Positions 48,990 to 60,926 are shown, counted from the first letter of the stretch. The stretch: DNA of 64,000 nucleotides from Epiperipatus broadwayi (GCA_028023455.1 JAQFVV010006272.1:2957127-3021126); one strand, 5' to 3'. Translations and numbers: made by a program. Notes: generated by a model not told the origin, from the letters alone.

Positions 48990-50314
48990 CAGGGTGGCCC
49001 AAAAGTAGGTTTATAATTATCGCATAGACTATTTATTTGAAAATTTGAAACTAGAACAGTGGGAAATTCGTTATACCTGTTAACATAAACATAAACAATT
49101 TAATCTCTCAGATGCTCAAAATATCCTCCTTCAACATTGCAACATTCTTCAAATCTCTCCAGGACACTCTGACACACAGTGCGGCACAAATTCCACTCTT
49201 CGTCAATTTCTGTGAATGCGAGATGAATGTAATCTTTTAAATCATTTATTGTTTTGGGTTTTTTCTCATAAACCTTGTTCTTAACAACACCCCAAAAAAA
49301 GAAATCCATAGGTGTCAGGTCAGGTGAACATGGTGGCCATTCGATGCTCCCCCTTCTTCCAAACCAATGCTGTGGAAAAACTTGGTTAAGGTAGTCTCTT
49401 ACTGTAGATGCATAATGTGGTGGTGCTCCATCCTGCTGAAAGAAAAGTTCATCAAAGTTAGGTTTAGTTTTGAGTTGTGGCACTACTACTTCACGAAGCA
49501 TGTCCAGGTAGTTCTCTCCATTTACAGTTCTATTAAAAAAACGCGCCCAACAACACCACTTGATAATTCACCCCAAACTGTAATGCCAGGCTGGTTTAGT
49601 TCAGTCTCTATGGACAAATGGGGATTTTCATCAACCCAGTACACACAGTTATGCCTGTTCACATGACCAGATAATTTAAAGCAAGCCTCATCTGATCAAA
49701 TAATTTTATCCAAAGAGTCACGTTCTTCTCCAGTAAATTGATTATGCATCATTGTGCAGAACTGCAGCTGATGATCTGCATCGTCCTCTAAAACACCATG
49801 TACTAGTCTTGGTCAGTAAGGTTTTAATTTCAGTTTATGCATTAAGCGTTGCAATGATGTTCTTGGTATGGATAGTTCTGCCGAAGCACGTCATGTGGAT
49901 TTCCTTGGACTGTTCACAAATGTCATAGCCACTAAAATTTCATTTTCTTTGGTGTCAGAAGTTTTAGGACATCCAGACTTCAGTGCATCACTCACTGAAC
50001 CTGTTTCATCAAATTTATTCCTTAGATGATAAATTGTTTGTCGTGAAGGTGGAGAAGTGTTAAAAGTCTCTTGCCATGCTGTATGTACCATCTCGGCATT
50101 TTCAGAATTCCAATACTGCTTTAATATCTATTTCCTTTGCTCTTGATTTAAATTGTTCACCATTAATCCTGAAATAAAAAAATATCAAGTAAAAAGTTAG
50201 CATTACATAATAAAATAAATTACAATCAGCAAGGAAAAAGCTGTTTATGTAAGTTAGATTTATACTCTGAGGAATGTAGTTTAATAACTGTAAACCTACT
50301 TTTGGGCCACCCTG
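48990..50314 (-). mobile_element. Mariner element, DD41D type
   Basis: 1325 bp, the usual mariner size, with terminal inverted repeats of about 31 bp. Both ends read inward CAGGGTGGCCCAAAAGTAGG, then TTTA, with two mismatches further in. Flanked by TA. One transposase gene on the minus strand fills the middle. Boundaries are very secure. Confidence 0.95.
49100..50163 (-). pseudogene. Mariner-family transposase, pseudogenised
   Basis: Starts MVNNLNQEQRK at 50163. An N-terminal helix-turn-helix region follows (SPPSRQTIYHLRNKFDETGS), then the linker around PRKST, then the catalytic core. The first Asp is in SDEACF, the second in QQDGAPPHYA, and the third in SPDLTPMDFFFWG, 41 residues after the second, hence DD41D. 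The C-terminus reads ERFEECCNVEGGYFEHLRD. Lesions: a TAG at 50128-50130, TGA codons at 49891-49893, 49813-49815 and 49696-49698, and one frameshift in the A7 run near 49534-49541. All three catalytic aspartates remain. Otherwise the reading is continuous, so decay is recent. Confidence 0.93.
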
Positions 50315-52082
50315 TACATATATATATATATATCTGTGTGTGTGTGTAAGACTCCAAATTATTGCACAGTATTTAGTTCTCATGTAGTTTATACATGTAT
50401 GTGAATATTTGTAATTGCTTTACAGAAAAATTAAAAATTAATATCTCTTAATAAACTTAATTAACAAGTGTATGCAACTGAATCATTATTTTTGTTGTCA
50501 TGACAAGATTGTCAATTTAGAAATATTATGTAGTAATATTTGGATGTAATAGTTCAGAATATAGCACTATGCATTAATACTATGATATCACTCCAAAATA
50601 AGGTTTGACACTTTCTATCTATTTTATATTTTATAGAATAGTAAATATCTTATAAGTTAATATATAACAATTCCTGGTTATTCTGTAAAAATATATGCAA
50701 TGGATCCAATTGTTTAATTTTATCAATATAATTAACATTAAAAAAAATCCAGATAATTATTTTTCACTATAGAAGTATTTTGTGATAATCTTTATGTATC
50801 ATACAGCCACAGCTTACACTTCAATCTTCATACTAGCATAGACGGTTCAATACATATATATCAAAATTTCATCTGCTTAATTATAAAACTTAAATTCATT
50901 CATAATCAAACTTATGTATTTATTATATTAATCAATATGTCATCACAAAAACTTACAAAAAAAGTGATATTGTATTCACATTAAAACACTTCATGAAACA
51001 GTAATTACTTCACAGCAAAATATATTTATAATAATAGATGGTTTCTTAGTAGGAATATCTACAGTCAATCTGAATTTAACTTCGATTATCAGTACATTCC
51101 CCATCTTGTATTCTATGCTATATAATCAAGCAGGTCACAATATACATATAATATTTTGAGATTAATTCATTGTAACTCTTTAAGTCTAACTGAATAGCCC
51201 TCTGGTGCAAATTACAACACATTTTGAAAGTTAAAGAGCTATCCTTTTAACATTTACGAATGTATTTTTATTTGCTGATACGATAACAGCTGCACTGAAT
51301 TAATTTCAAAACATTACATATAAATATTTAGCACTGTAAACTATTATATATATATAGAATTATTTATGTTAGTGTAGGGATTCAGATCTTTAAATTTCTA
51401 ATTTACTTGATGAGTGAATATTGTTCATGAAATACATGTATATATAATGAAAGTTTATGATCTCGATGTTTTTTATACTCGTGAATAAGAGAAGCGAGCT
51501 GATAAACTTAAATTAACCTATCTGTTATATATATATTTAGAATATAATATGCTGCATTGCAAATCGGTATTCTTAATTATGTTAGGAAAGTTTTTAAATA
51601 GGCTTGAAAAAAAATGCAGTGTTTTTTTTTAATAATTTGCAGACCTATATAGACAGATAGATAGTTAACTGATATATCTCACGCAATAACGATTGTTTTA
51701 ATGTGAATACTTACGTACATAAACATAAACTGTAAACACTCTAGTTTACGTTCGGTAAGTGATTTCACAAAAAGCAGATGTCTCTTACTAATTATTTATT
51801 ACGTAGTTAGCTATAAGTAGAATTAGAATTTTAAAAGTTAACAATCAAATCTTGTTTCTTGCCAAAACAATTATTTATGATTTTTGAAATTAAAATTGAA
51901 ATGTATTTTAATTAGTTTTTAAATTATTTAAATTTTAAAAAATGTACTTATTTAAAGATAAAATAAAATTGGATCCAAACGGTGTAACTAAATTATATAT
52001 TATATACATTTATGTTATTGCACACACGCAAACTACATTTTGAATTTTGCATAATAACATTTGTTTTCTTTTTTTATTTTAG
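50315..52082 (+). other. AT-rich DNA, presumably last intron of the receptor gene
   Basis: No other exon seen. Ends with a T-rich tract and acceptor (ttttctttttttattttag) directly before the exon at 52083. Inference: intron. Confidence 0.5.
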
Positions 52083-52253
52083 GCTCGAGAAGACTGGAAA
52101 TATGTGGCATTAGTCATCGACCGATTACAATTGTATATATTCTTCGCCGTGACGGCTACTGGCACGGCATCTTTATTAATGAATGCTCCACATATCTTTG
52201 AATTTGTCGATCAAGCACATGTAATAAAAAAATTGACAGGAGATGTTGGTTGA
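52083..52253 (+). CDS. Terminal exon of a nicotinic-acetylcholine-receptor-type subunit (TM4)
   Basis: After a textbook acceptor (polypyrimidine then AG at 52081-52082) the frame reads AREDWKYVALVIDRLQLYIF, then FAVTATGTASLLMNAP, then HIFEFVDQ and a short tail ending GDVG and TGA. The opening DWKYVALVIDRL is the conserved end of the cytoplasmic MA helix leading into the fourth membrane helix of Cys-loop receptors of the nAChR family. Residues about 15-36 form TM4; the tail of about 20 residues is extracellular. The usual upstream parts (ligand-binding domain with Cys loop, TM1-TM3) are not in this window, or not recognisable, so they lie left across a large intron. Whether it is acetylcholine-gated or a chemotactile receptor derived from that family cannot be told from this exon. 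Confidence 0.9.
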   Translation, partial: AREDWKYVALVIDRLQLYIFFAVTATGTASLLMNAPHIFEFVDQAHVIKKLTGDVG

Positions 52254-54484
52254 TTCCTACATTTTATCTTTCGGGATACTGTTAATGTTTTAAGAAAAGA
52301 AGTTTTGGAAAAATAAGACTTTTTGCTGGATTTTCTCCAAAAAAAAAAATTAAAGAAAAATATCATCCAGCCTTTTTACAAAGTTAAACGACATATATAT
52401 ATATTTTTTTTTTTTAAAGATAAAAAGTAGCAAAAAAAGTGAGAAAAAAAAAGTACTAAAATAGATTTTAATGATTTTAGGTTTGAAACATTGCTAAAAG
52501 AAATTAAATTGATGATTGTTTAAAAATTATCGAGGGAATGAGAAATTGCTAATGCGTAAGAAAAACGAAAAGTGTTCTATTGTTTGTTTGTTTTAATTTT
52601 TATTTATTTTTATTTTTTCGACCCGATAAAAATTTAAGTCAGTTGGAAAATTGATGACTCGAATTTTATCAATATTGAAAATTTTGATAACAATGTTTTT
52701 ATGAGTCTTCCTTTCAAAAAAAAAAAAAAACATTAAAAAAAATGAAAATAATACAGTTCTAGAATCTGTTACTCAGTAATTTGACAGGGATTTAACAAAA
52801 TTTTCACTATCTTGATCATTTTATTACTATTATTTGTTCTTACTTTATTTTTTAATATATGATTCTGTAGTTTAATTATACCGGTAATGTAGAAAACAGC
52901 TGTTTGCAATAATCACCTGTTTATATTTTACGGAATGTAACGTCAAAACTTTACTGTTTCTAATATATCCTCAATATCTTACGTACAAACTATATAGAGT
53001 ACAAACAGATTTTAAATTAAACCAGACTTTTACTGCTCTGAGTATGAGAACCAAATTGTATGAAATTCCAAGGATCTAGATTTGGTGCCTTCACGAATTT
53101 CATTTGTAATCTACGATTCTGCTTTTGCAATAACTGAAGAATGGTTTACTGTTAGTGCGCCAAGCAGCAACATCCGGGATCAATCGTACTCTGCATTTAT
53201 TCTGATGTAATGATAGAAAAAAAAATGTTTGGGTTTTACCACGTTTGAATGTATATGCTGGCATTGTAAAAGAATTGGCTGCAGTTCCTTTACATTACTG
53301 TTTGTATCCTGCAAATGTTAACCTTATTATTAATTATATAAATATTTTATTAAAATCAAGCTTCAAAGATACTCTAGAAGTATCATCTGTAAATATAAAA
53401 ATTAAAGCAGTGAAATTATTATAATAAAGATATGAAAAATAACAATGATTTCTATTATTGAAATAATAATTATTTATGCACAACTAATAATTATGTAGTC
53501 ACTTGATCAATCAACTTTGCAAGTACTAGTTATATCAATATAGTGTCCTTTATTATCATGTTAGTTCTACAAGCATAAAATTGAGTTATTTATTCATTTT
53601 CTCAGTCCTTATAAAGGTAGCCAAAAATTGACAAATGATGCTAATTAGAGTGAACATACACTTACATGTTATCAAAGCCTCATTCAATATTTCTAAAAAT
53701 TTAATTTCATAAAGTAGTGGTATTTCAGCTCATTTTAATATCTATGAATTAAATTATTTATATTCAATGAAGTTTATTAACATGTATGTGTGATTGAAGA
53801 TCATTAAAATATTATCTGTCAGTTTATAGGAACTCAGAAACAAATATAATTAGATTTCTTTACTTTTGCAAAACATATCTGACAAGAGAACAATCCATTG
53901 ATATAACTAATTCTTGGAAAGTATATCAATCTAATGTTTATGTCTATATATATACTTATTTTTAGAGCTAATGAATCTGAATATTTTACTATGGTAATTC
54001 ACAAGTCAGATAATAAACTTGGAAATAGTACTCATTTTTTGTATCAATGCTAATCTACTGATAAAAAAACTTCTCCATTTTTTCCAGTATCGGTGTTTTA
54101 TTTACTTACTTATAATATGTTTGCCTGATCAATGGATTGACAATGATATAAGAAAATAGTTGTTATTTATAAGTTATTAGAAAATGATTTGTTGGAAATC
54201 TAACATGTAAATAATTGTTGTTATAAATAATGTAGTCAAACTTAATTGTTTTGCAAATAAATTTATATTTTCAGCATTACATATTTAAATAGTCATAATA
54301 CATTTTCAGAATTATATGTTATTTATAAAAAAACATTAAATAACGTTAAATATTATAGCCAAATAATAGGTTTGTTAATACCATTCCTAGTAGTTAAACA
54401 TCTGCACATATGCAAAGAATTAGTCACAAACATGAATACATACTTATATATGTGTAAGATATATATATATATATGGGTGTGTAG
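52254..54484 (+). other. 3' UTR and downstream AT-rich DNA
   Basis: Presumed 3' UTR following the receptor stop codon. A possible polyadenylation signal AATAAA occurs near 53425 but no cleavage site can be fixed. Otherwise featureless. Confidence 0.4.
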
Positions 54485-54504
54485 CATAATGGTTGAGTAT
54501 ATAT

Positions 54505-54708
54505 ATATATATATCAAAATACAGTACAATTTATATAAATTATATTCTTTTAGAAGTACTTTCTACTATACACTTTGTAGTCTTTATCAACTATATAACG
54601 TTGAATAATCAACGTTATATAGTTGATAAAGACTACAAAGTGTATAGTAGAAAGTACTTCTAAAAGAATATAATTTATATAAATTGTACTGTATTTTGAT
54701 ATATATAT
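54505..54708. repeat. Perfect palindrome, 100-bp arms, 4-base loop
   Basis: Bases 54505-54604 are the exact reverse complement of 54609-54708, with the loop ATAA between. No mismatch was found when both arms were read through. Arms contain unique-looking sequence (ttttagaagtactttctac, ctttatcaactatataacg). The ORF through the left arm is incidental. Confidence 0.95.
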
Positions 54709-54765
54709 TGATTTGTATATTACATATATTGTGAAACGAATACAGATATCAAACTTTATTTATTA

Positions 54766-54768
<3 letters not shown>

Positions 54769-54812
<44 letters not shown>
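54769..54812. repeat. (TA)n microsatellite
   Basis: Pure TA run of about 43 bp. Confidence 0.95.
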
Positions 54813-54814
<2 letters not shown>

Positions 54815-54829
54815 CATAATGGTTGAGTA

Positions 54830-55872
54830 AAGGTATAATAGTACAGATCACAATCAATGAGCATGAGCAAAAAATCATAACTGAATCCAATGATAATATG
54901 TAATTACATGAGTAATAAACATACCATCACCAGCATTGATCATCAAGAATCAACAATCATCCTTTGGGACTGTATTTAAAAAAAAAAAAGAAATATATCA
55001 TTTAAAATCTATACTAGTCATCATCTAACCAATGCCAAAGTTATCATTTCATATAAAAGCAGTTATTAATATTTCAACTGCATACACATTCTTAAATAAA
55101 ATAAATATCTATAATTAAACATGCTAATCATGATTAATGTTTTTGCCATCTGATACCATTAGTTTACTGGCTATTGCTCTTCCCAAATAATTCAACAGGG
55201 AATCATATGGATATTCACACAAATGTATACACAAGCTATAAGGGTACTGTTGTTATTTAAACTAGCTTGGGATCAAAAGAATGCTGATCAATGTGATGTT
55301 ATAAAAATAATCTGTTTTAATATCAAATAACTTCACTACATTTATTAAATAATAATTGCAAATAAAAAGTAAGATAAATACCCTGCAATACAAATAAAGA
55401 ATTCTGATTTTGGTCTACAAATAAAAATATTATTTCCATAAATTGAAAGACAAACTATACACGTAAAATTATCTTTATTTTCCACTAATATAAATTGTAT
55501 CAAATATTATTTAAACACATAAATGTATGCACACGTGCATATCTAATAATATAAAACATTCCAATTATTAATAATCAATATAAATTATTCTATTTTAATA
55601 CATAAATAATGAATTATTTTAAATATATATGTATGCATGTAGCTACATTCACACACTTCATGTAGAATATCCTACTAATGTTTAATTTGTTTATAATAAA
55701 TTCATTAAATCTATATATCTTATTCTATGTTAACTGTACAGTATGTAAATGATTAAGCAGTTAAACATAACTATAATAAGTGCGCACAAATGTATTAGCT
55801 GTAATATAAAAATAAAATATTTACAATTGTTTAAGTCGTAATTTGCGTTTAAAATTACTTTTAAATAGTCTT
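54830..55872. other. AT-rich non-coding DNA
   Basis: No feature recognised. Confidence 0.45.
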
Positions 55873-55874
55873 GC

Positions 55875-55957
55875 ATTGGTGGTCGAGAGGTCAGCGCGAC
55901 TGCCTTGCACTAGCAGGCAGTTGCCCGGGTTGCGGGTTCGCGTCCCGGTTGATGCTA
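55875..55957 (+). repeat. tRNA-like sequence (tRNA pseudogene or SINE head)
   Basis: A GC-rich 83-bp block in AT-rich DNA. The ends GCATTGG and TTGATGC pair over seven positions allowing three G-U pairs. TGGTCGAGAGG (55882) fits the A box and GGTTCGCGTCC (55937) the B box. CTGCC/GGCAG would form an anticodon stem, but the loop is 11 bases rather than 7, and a variable arm of class II (Leu/Ser) type is suggested. An A-rich tail follows (cttaaaaaaatatatata). The abnormal loop and tail favour a retroposed pseudogene or SINE over a working tRNA gene. Confidence 0.6.
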
Positions 55958-56339
55958 TGACACTTAAAAAAATATATATATTTTTAATAGTAATTTGTTT
56001 CTTTAATATCTGGAGTTTCATCTGTCATTTAAAAAACACATTGGTCAATCCATTATAACTTTTCTAAGTCAAGCTTTTTATAAATAATATAATACAATAC
56101 TAAGAAGATATATTTAGAATTTTTTAATTATCTAAGCAAAATGGACATTTTTATTTTTTTGCAGAATACTTTTTAATCCACATGATAATTCATTCAATTG
56201 ACTCCAAAGTTAATTATTATGAAAGCAAATCAATATAGTAAGCAAAAATAAATTTTCATTAACTTATATATTAATATTCGAAAAAAATATTCAATATATT
56301 TTATTTGCTAACAAATTTCTTTTATTTGTGCTTCATATT

Positions 56340-56590
56340 GTAACGTTCAGCATCGTATGATTAGCCAACAAGATTCAGAGACCTAGCAAAAGTACTTCAA
56401 ACCCAGTATGTTCGGGATATGGTAGTCACGGAACAGTACTAAGCTTTAACCTATTTGCCAGTGCTCCAAAATCTCCACTATCCAACCAACGCTCCTGATG
56501 CTACTAATGGTTATCGTTTTTCTTCGGTCCCGGTGGTCAGGGTAGAAACAAGGACTCTCAATTCAAACCTAGCCTATTATGCACTAGACT
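56340..56590 (-). repeat. SINE-like dispersed repeat
   Basis: GC-richer patch loosely matching 1570-1850: agtacttcaaacccagt, then gg...gtca...ggaaca and a final caattcaaacctagcc that gives a B-box-like GGTTTGAATT on the minus strand. Ends not defined. Confidence 0.35.
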
Positions 56591-57337
56591 TTATTAATTT
56601 AATCTCAGATATTCACTAAATACTATGATATAGCTTAAACTATTATTATTAATATTTCATAGGTTTGAATACATACATATGATTTAATCAAGTGTGGATG
56701 TAGATGAGTGGATATGATGAACCAGGGAATGACATGACAGTGGTATAGTGAAGCAATGGATCTGAAGTCCAATCCATGCTTCACATCTTCCTATAAACTT
56801 AATTAATATTGTAGACCTAAATTAAGTTTATAGTTCAATATCAGCAGGGTTTTGCATTAGAGTTAAAAATAGTTATGCTTATTAAATGTGTATTACAGTT
56901 AAATATTTTATTTTAAATAAATTTCATTCTATTGATCAAAATTGCTTAACCTATTAGTCAAACATATATATACATCTAGCGTATATATATGAGGTAATGC
57001 AAAATTCTGCTGAGATAAAATGCTTATTCTATTGTAAAATAAAAATATATTGTTGTTCAAATTTTATTAAAATATTTAGTATGGTTTGATTTTGAGATAA
57101 GCCCACCAACATTTCTGAAAGAATGTATATTTTAATTAGTGAGCCGTTCAAGTCTAATTAAAGATGGCATTTTCTTTCTTGCTTTTTAATTAATAGAATT
57201 CCAACTTTAAAGTAAGAAAGTTAGAGTAAAAAAATTGAAGTTATTTTTAGAACGTGTTGTTTTAAAACAAAGCAGCAAGGGGGGGCTTATCAAGATCTCA
57301 GATCATACAAACAATGGAAGGTAGCTGTCAGAGAAAG

Positions 57338-57346
57338 TATAAATAG
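57338..57346 (+). promoter_or_regulatory. LTR TATA box (5' LTR)
   Basis: TATAAATAG, with TCATTCAGAC, a plausible initiator, about 30 bases downstream. Identical at 63451 in the other LTR apart from one base in the initiator. Expected to drive the gag transcript. Confidence 0.7.
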
Positions 57347-59997
57347 TAGGGAGAACAAAAGAGATGATCATTCAGACTTTTCTTTTTGAACGAGTCATTT
57401 GATTCTGATTTTGCTTGTGAAGGCGATTTATTAAGATTTTTCTTGCTGTTTTATTTCCAAGCTTTCTGGAAAGTGCATTCAGATTTCTCTTGGGAGAAAT
57501 CCGTCAGATTTTGCTTCACATTTAGCTTGTGCTTTAAAAAAAAAGTTATACAGCTGTCATTTTCAAACAATGGAGAAGTTGGAACCTGCTCCAGTTAAAA
57601 CCAACCATATTTTGAGGAAAATGGATATGCTTGGCTAGGCAAATCATAGCTTTGCCTATCGCCGAGGTTCCTAAATACCATCCAAAAATGCCTTAACATC
57701 CAATCAATAACCATATGAACTCTATGCCGTGTCTGGAGAACTTTTCATGGAAGCCATACTTCATATTTTCATTGTCCGGACAAATACCTATCGTCGGTCG
57801 GATCAAGCCACGGACGCCGTAGGGAACATCACGGAAAAAGGACGGTATCGTATCTCCTAAATTAAACTATCTCGTATGCTACTTTTGATTCATATTGTTT
57901 TATTGTTGTATTGAAATATATGTCTTGCTATGTAAACATTTTATGAATTAACCTTAAATATATTTTGGGATCATCTAGCTATATGTAACCTTTTTTACCT
58001 TCGCTATTCTTCCTTACTAACCATTGTAAATATTTAGTATTTCGTTGCGGTTAAATTTAATAGTTAATTTTTTGTCATTTGAAATCACTTTCCAGTTTTA
58101 TTTATGTTGTTAATTAAATCCAAGTCAGTTTCTTTTGTGTGCCAACTTGATCTTTTTGATAACACCTCTTTTTTGTCCGCCATTAGCTAGTCACGTATAT
58201 TTGATTTAGCTATATACGTTCTAAGTTAATTTTAAACCCGGTTTTTCGCGCAAAGCCATAAGAAATGCTTTGCGAAAGGTTGTTATTACCTATCGTACTT
58301 TATCGAGAAGATCGAGTTGGATATTTTTAATAAAATTGGGAAGAAAAGAATTTGACCGCAAACCTATTAACCTGTTTTCTTTATATTGTCTAATTAGTTT
58401 GTTGCAGTGATTTAGGGGAATAGCGGAGGCCATTAAAGCCTTATTCATATTTTAAAGCCAGTAATTAAACATTATTTAATTATCAAAAACTTGAGTTTCT
58501 TAGTTATATTAAATGCTTTATTTTTACTTTTCAATGATCCAGGCACGCAAAACGCAAACACCAACACATCTTGTTATGTACTTTACACATTTAGCTTTTA
58601 GCTCTTTAGGATTTCCCGTCCATGTCTCTACCGCTGTTGCTAAGCTTTGTGGCCGGTTGAAAAATAATTTATGCATGGCTCAGATGGTGTTGTTTGTTTG
58701 TGATCAGGCCTCGAGAACAGGCGAATGGGCAGAGGTCATATTGTATTCTTGATTTATATCTCGCGTATGGTTGGCCTTGAGGTACTTTCGCCTAGTATTC
58801 GAACTGGGTTAAATCTACACACATCATCTGACTGTCACAGTAGATTTTTTTTTCTCCGCATTCTGGACGCCCATCGTGTGGCTATTCGAAATTTTCCACA
58901 CCCTGCAATGCCCTGTATAACATTCGTATGTGTGTAGAATGTTTTTCTTTTTTCTGTTTTAAATTAAGGAAAATATGGGTAGACGTATAATTTTTTTTTC
59001 CGATTCTGACGCTGGCAGCGTGGACGAGTGTCATTTTTTTTCTTTTCTTCAAAAAAAAAAAAAATTTTTTAATAGTACCCTGAGAAGCTAGTTTTAGTTT
59101 AATAATTTATATCAAATAATATATGTATAATTTTTTCCAAGTTTGTTTCCTAACGTGAGCTAAATGTCATTTTTTTTAACTAATTAAGAAGTTAAAGGTG
59201 TTATAAGCTAAACATTTTTTTTTCCGAGTTTGATATATATGAAATGAATATTTTATAGTTAAAAAAGTTAACACGCCGTTAGTTGTTTTTTTTGTGTGTG
59301 ACTAGAAAAGAAGATTTCAGAGTTAAAGTAATTTTTTGGTAATCCTAATTAGTTTTGTCATGGCCAGTACGCCATATTTTTTTTTTCGTATAAAGTAGAT
59401 AGCTTCGATAAGGCGGAAGTGTCAAATATATACCCACCCGCCCTCCCTTAAATTAGCTTTCGTACTTTAGATTGTTTTTAGTATCGCTCAAATATGAAAA
59501 AGTTTGGGAATAATAATGTGTTTTTCGAAATATAGTATAAACGGTAGTGTTAATATTTTGAGTAAAAAAAAAAAGTACAATTACATAATAGATTTTTATT
59601 TCCGTTTGGATAAATTTTTGTAAATATCTTAGATAATTTTTTTTTTCGTTAATAGAATTGTTTTTCATAGATCGAAAGCTTTGATAAGTCAAAATTACAC
59701 GTGTCAGTGTACGGTGTTAACAAATATTTTTTTTTCACGTTCCCTGCATTTCGTTTTTATATAAAATGAATGCTATAATCATGCAAAATTTTCGTTCACT
59801 GTTAAATATTTTGTAATTACGTGTCCTACCAAATATATATAAGTTTTGTTAATAAAATAGCAAACTTAATTTTCAACTTAATAAAGAGTAAATGCGTATG
59901 TCGTTTAATTTATATTTTTGTATAACATATATGTCAGCCACCCTTTAGTTAAGATTTTTTTTTCTCCATTTCGGATTATGCTATTGAATCATTTATT

Positions 59998-60100
59998 GAG
60001 TAACCGTTAGGTGAAGACCTTTTGAGTAACCGTTAGGTGAAGCCCTTGTTTTTTTTAGTGATCGTTTATGAAGATTCCTTGAGTAACCGTTTAGGTGAAG
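59998..60100 (+). repeat. Imperfect short tandem repeats in LTR/leader
   Basis: GAGTAACCGTTAGGTGAAG occurs at about 59998 and 60024, with a similar copy at about 60080 and a decayed one at 60061. Not coding. Confidence 0.8.
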
Positions 60101-60494
60101 ACCCCTTACACTTTAGAGTTCAGAATTGCTGAGTAGCCTGAAATAATAGGTCTATGTCTGCAATTGTTGTTTCCGTGTCATAGTTGTGACCAGCGTTACT
60201 TGCCTGAAATAATAGGAGTATGCGGTTTGCAATATGACATTTTTTTTTCTAATAAAGTCATGTACATAATAATAAAAGAAATATTTGTATAGGTATATCT
60301 GTTTGTATATTTATATGTAGTCATATATATGCTTATTTGGTGTGTACATAGTCATATATATGGGTGTATATGGTATACACTTCGTTATAGTTTGGTAAAA
60401 CCCATTTTTATATAAATGTTTTTTTGAAACAGTTTTTGATCTCAATGCGTGATTCTGTAAAATTGCTTGATAATTGTTAATCTATTTCGGGTTG

Positions 60495-60674
60495 TGACCA
60501 AAATGGTAGTTGGTTTCGATCCCAGGTTCATAATTCGGAGTGGCAGTTATCATGGGATTTTACTTTTATTTTTAATTTTTTTTGTATATATTTTGTTTTG
60601 TTAATCGTACTTTGGCTGTTTGAATTTTTTTTGTGTGTCTTGACCAAAATGGTAACTGGTTTCGATCCCAGGTC
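60495..60674 (+). repeat. Paired tRNA T-arm-like repeats, 146 bp apart
   Basis: TGACCAAAATGGTA, then a G(T/C)TGGTTTCGATCCCAGGT string, occurs from 60495 and again from 60641. GGTTTCGATCCCAGG resembles a pol III B box/T-arm. Function unknown. Confidence 0.6.
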
Positions 60675-60926
60675 AGACAAATTACCGTACTTAGTTGTTA
60701 TACGTCTTAGATTTAAATAATATTGTGTCATTTAAAATAGCATTTACTTATTCATGCAGAGATTTTTTTTTTTCGTTCAGCAGAATCAAATTAAATTTTT
60801 TTTTAAAGTGAACTGAAACGCAAAGTAAAATTTTAATTGCATTGAAACTTTATAAACCCTTATAAATGTGTGCTTGGATCATTATCCATTAATATGTATA
60901 TTTGATATGGCCATTGTCTTGTCGAC

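Larger units (their letters stand above)
54485..54829. repeat. 15-bp direct repeat flanking the palindrome
   Basis: CATAATGGTTGAGTA occurs at 54485-54499 and again at 54815-54829, enclosing the palindrome and two (TA)n tracts. Consistent with a local duplication/inversion event. Confidence 0.8.
56749..60926 (+). repeat. 5' LTR (left edge sure, right edge provisional)
   Basis: Identity with the right LTR is demonstrated for 56749 to about 57890 and then limited by the window end. I place the end just before the primer-binding-site-like TGGCGCCC at 60927, giving an LTR of about 4.2 kb; it could be shorter. The region 58.2-60.8 kb is uniform in style (CG-bearing with repeated poly-T), and its open frames 58513-58752 and 58725-58937 are not protein-like. 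Confidence 0.5.

Noticed and set aside
49367-49666. 99-codon plus-strand frame in the mariner element
   Set aside because: It lies antisense to the transposase pseudogene and reflects its codon structure.
54372-54608. 78-codon frame entering the palindrome
   Set aside because: Low-complexity (Ile/Tyr) and ends at the palindrome centre; no domain.
57386-57598. Cys/Phe-rich small protein downstream of the LTR TATA box (also 63499-63750)
   Set aside because: The two LTR copies differ in length and C-terminus through a homopolymer indel, and the frame has no Kozak context or domain; treated as LTR sequence.
58513-58937. Two overlapping 70-79-codon frames
   Set aside because: Located in the presumed LTR/leader of the young retroelement; no recognisable protein pattern and no conserved start.
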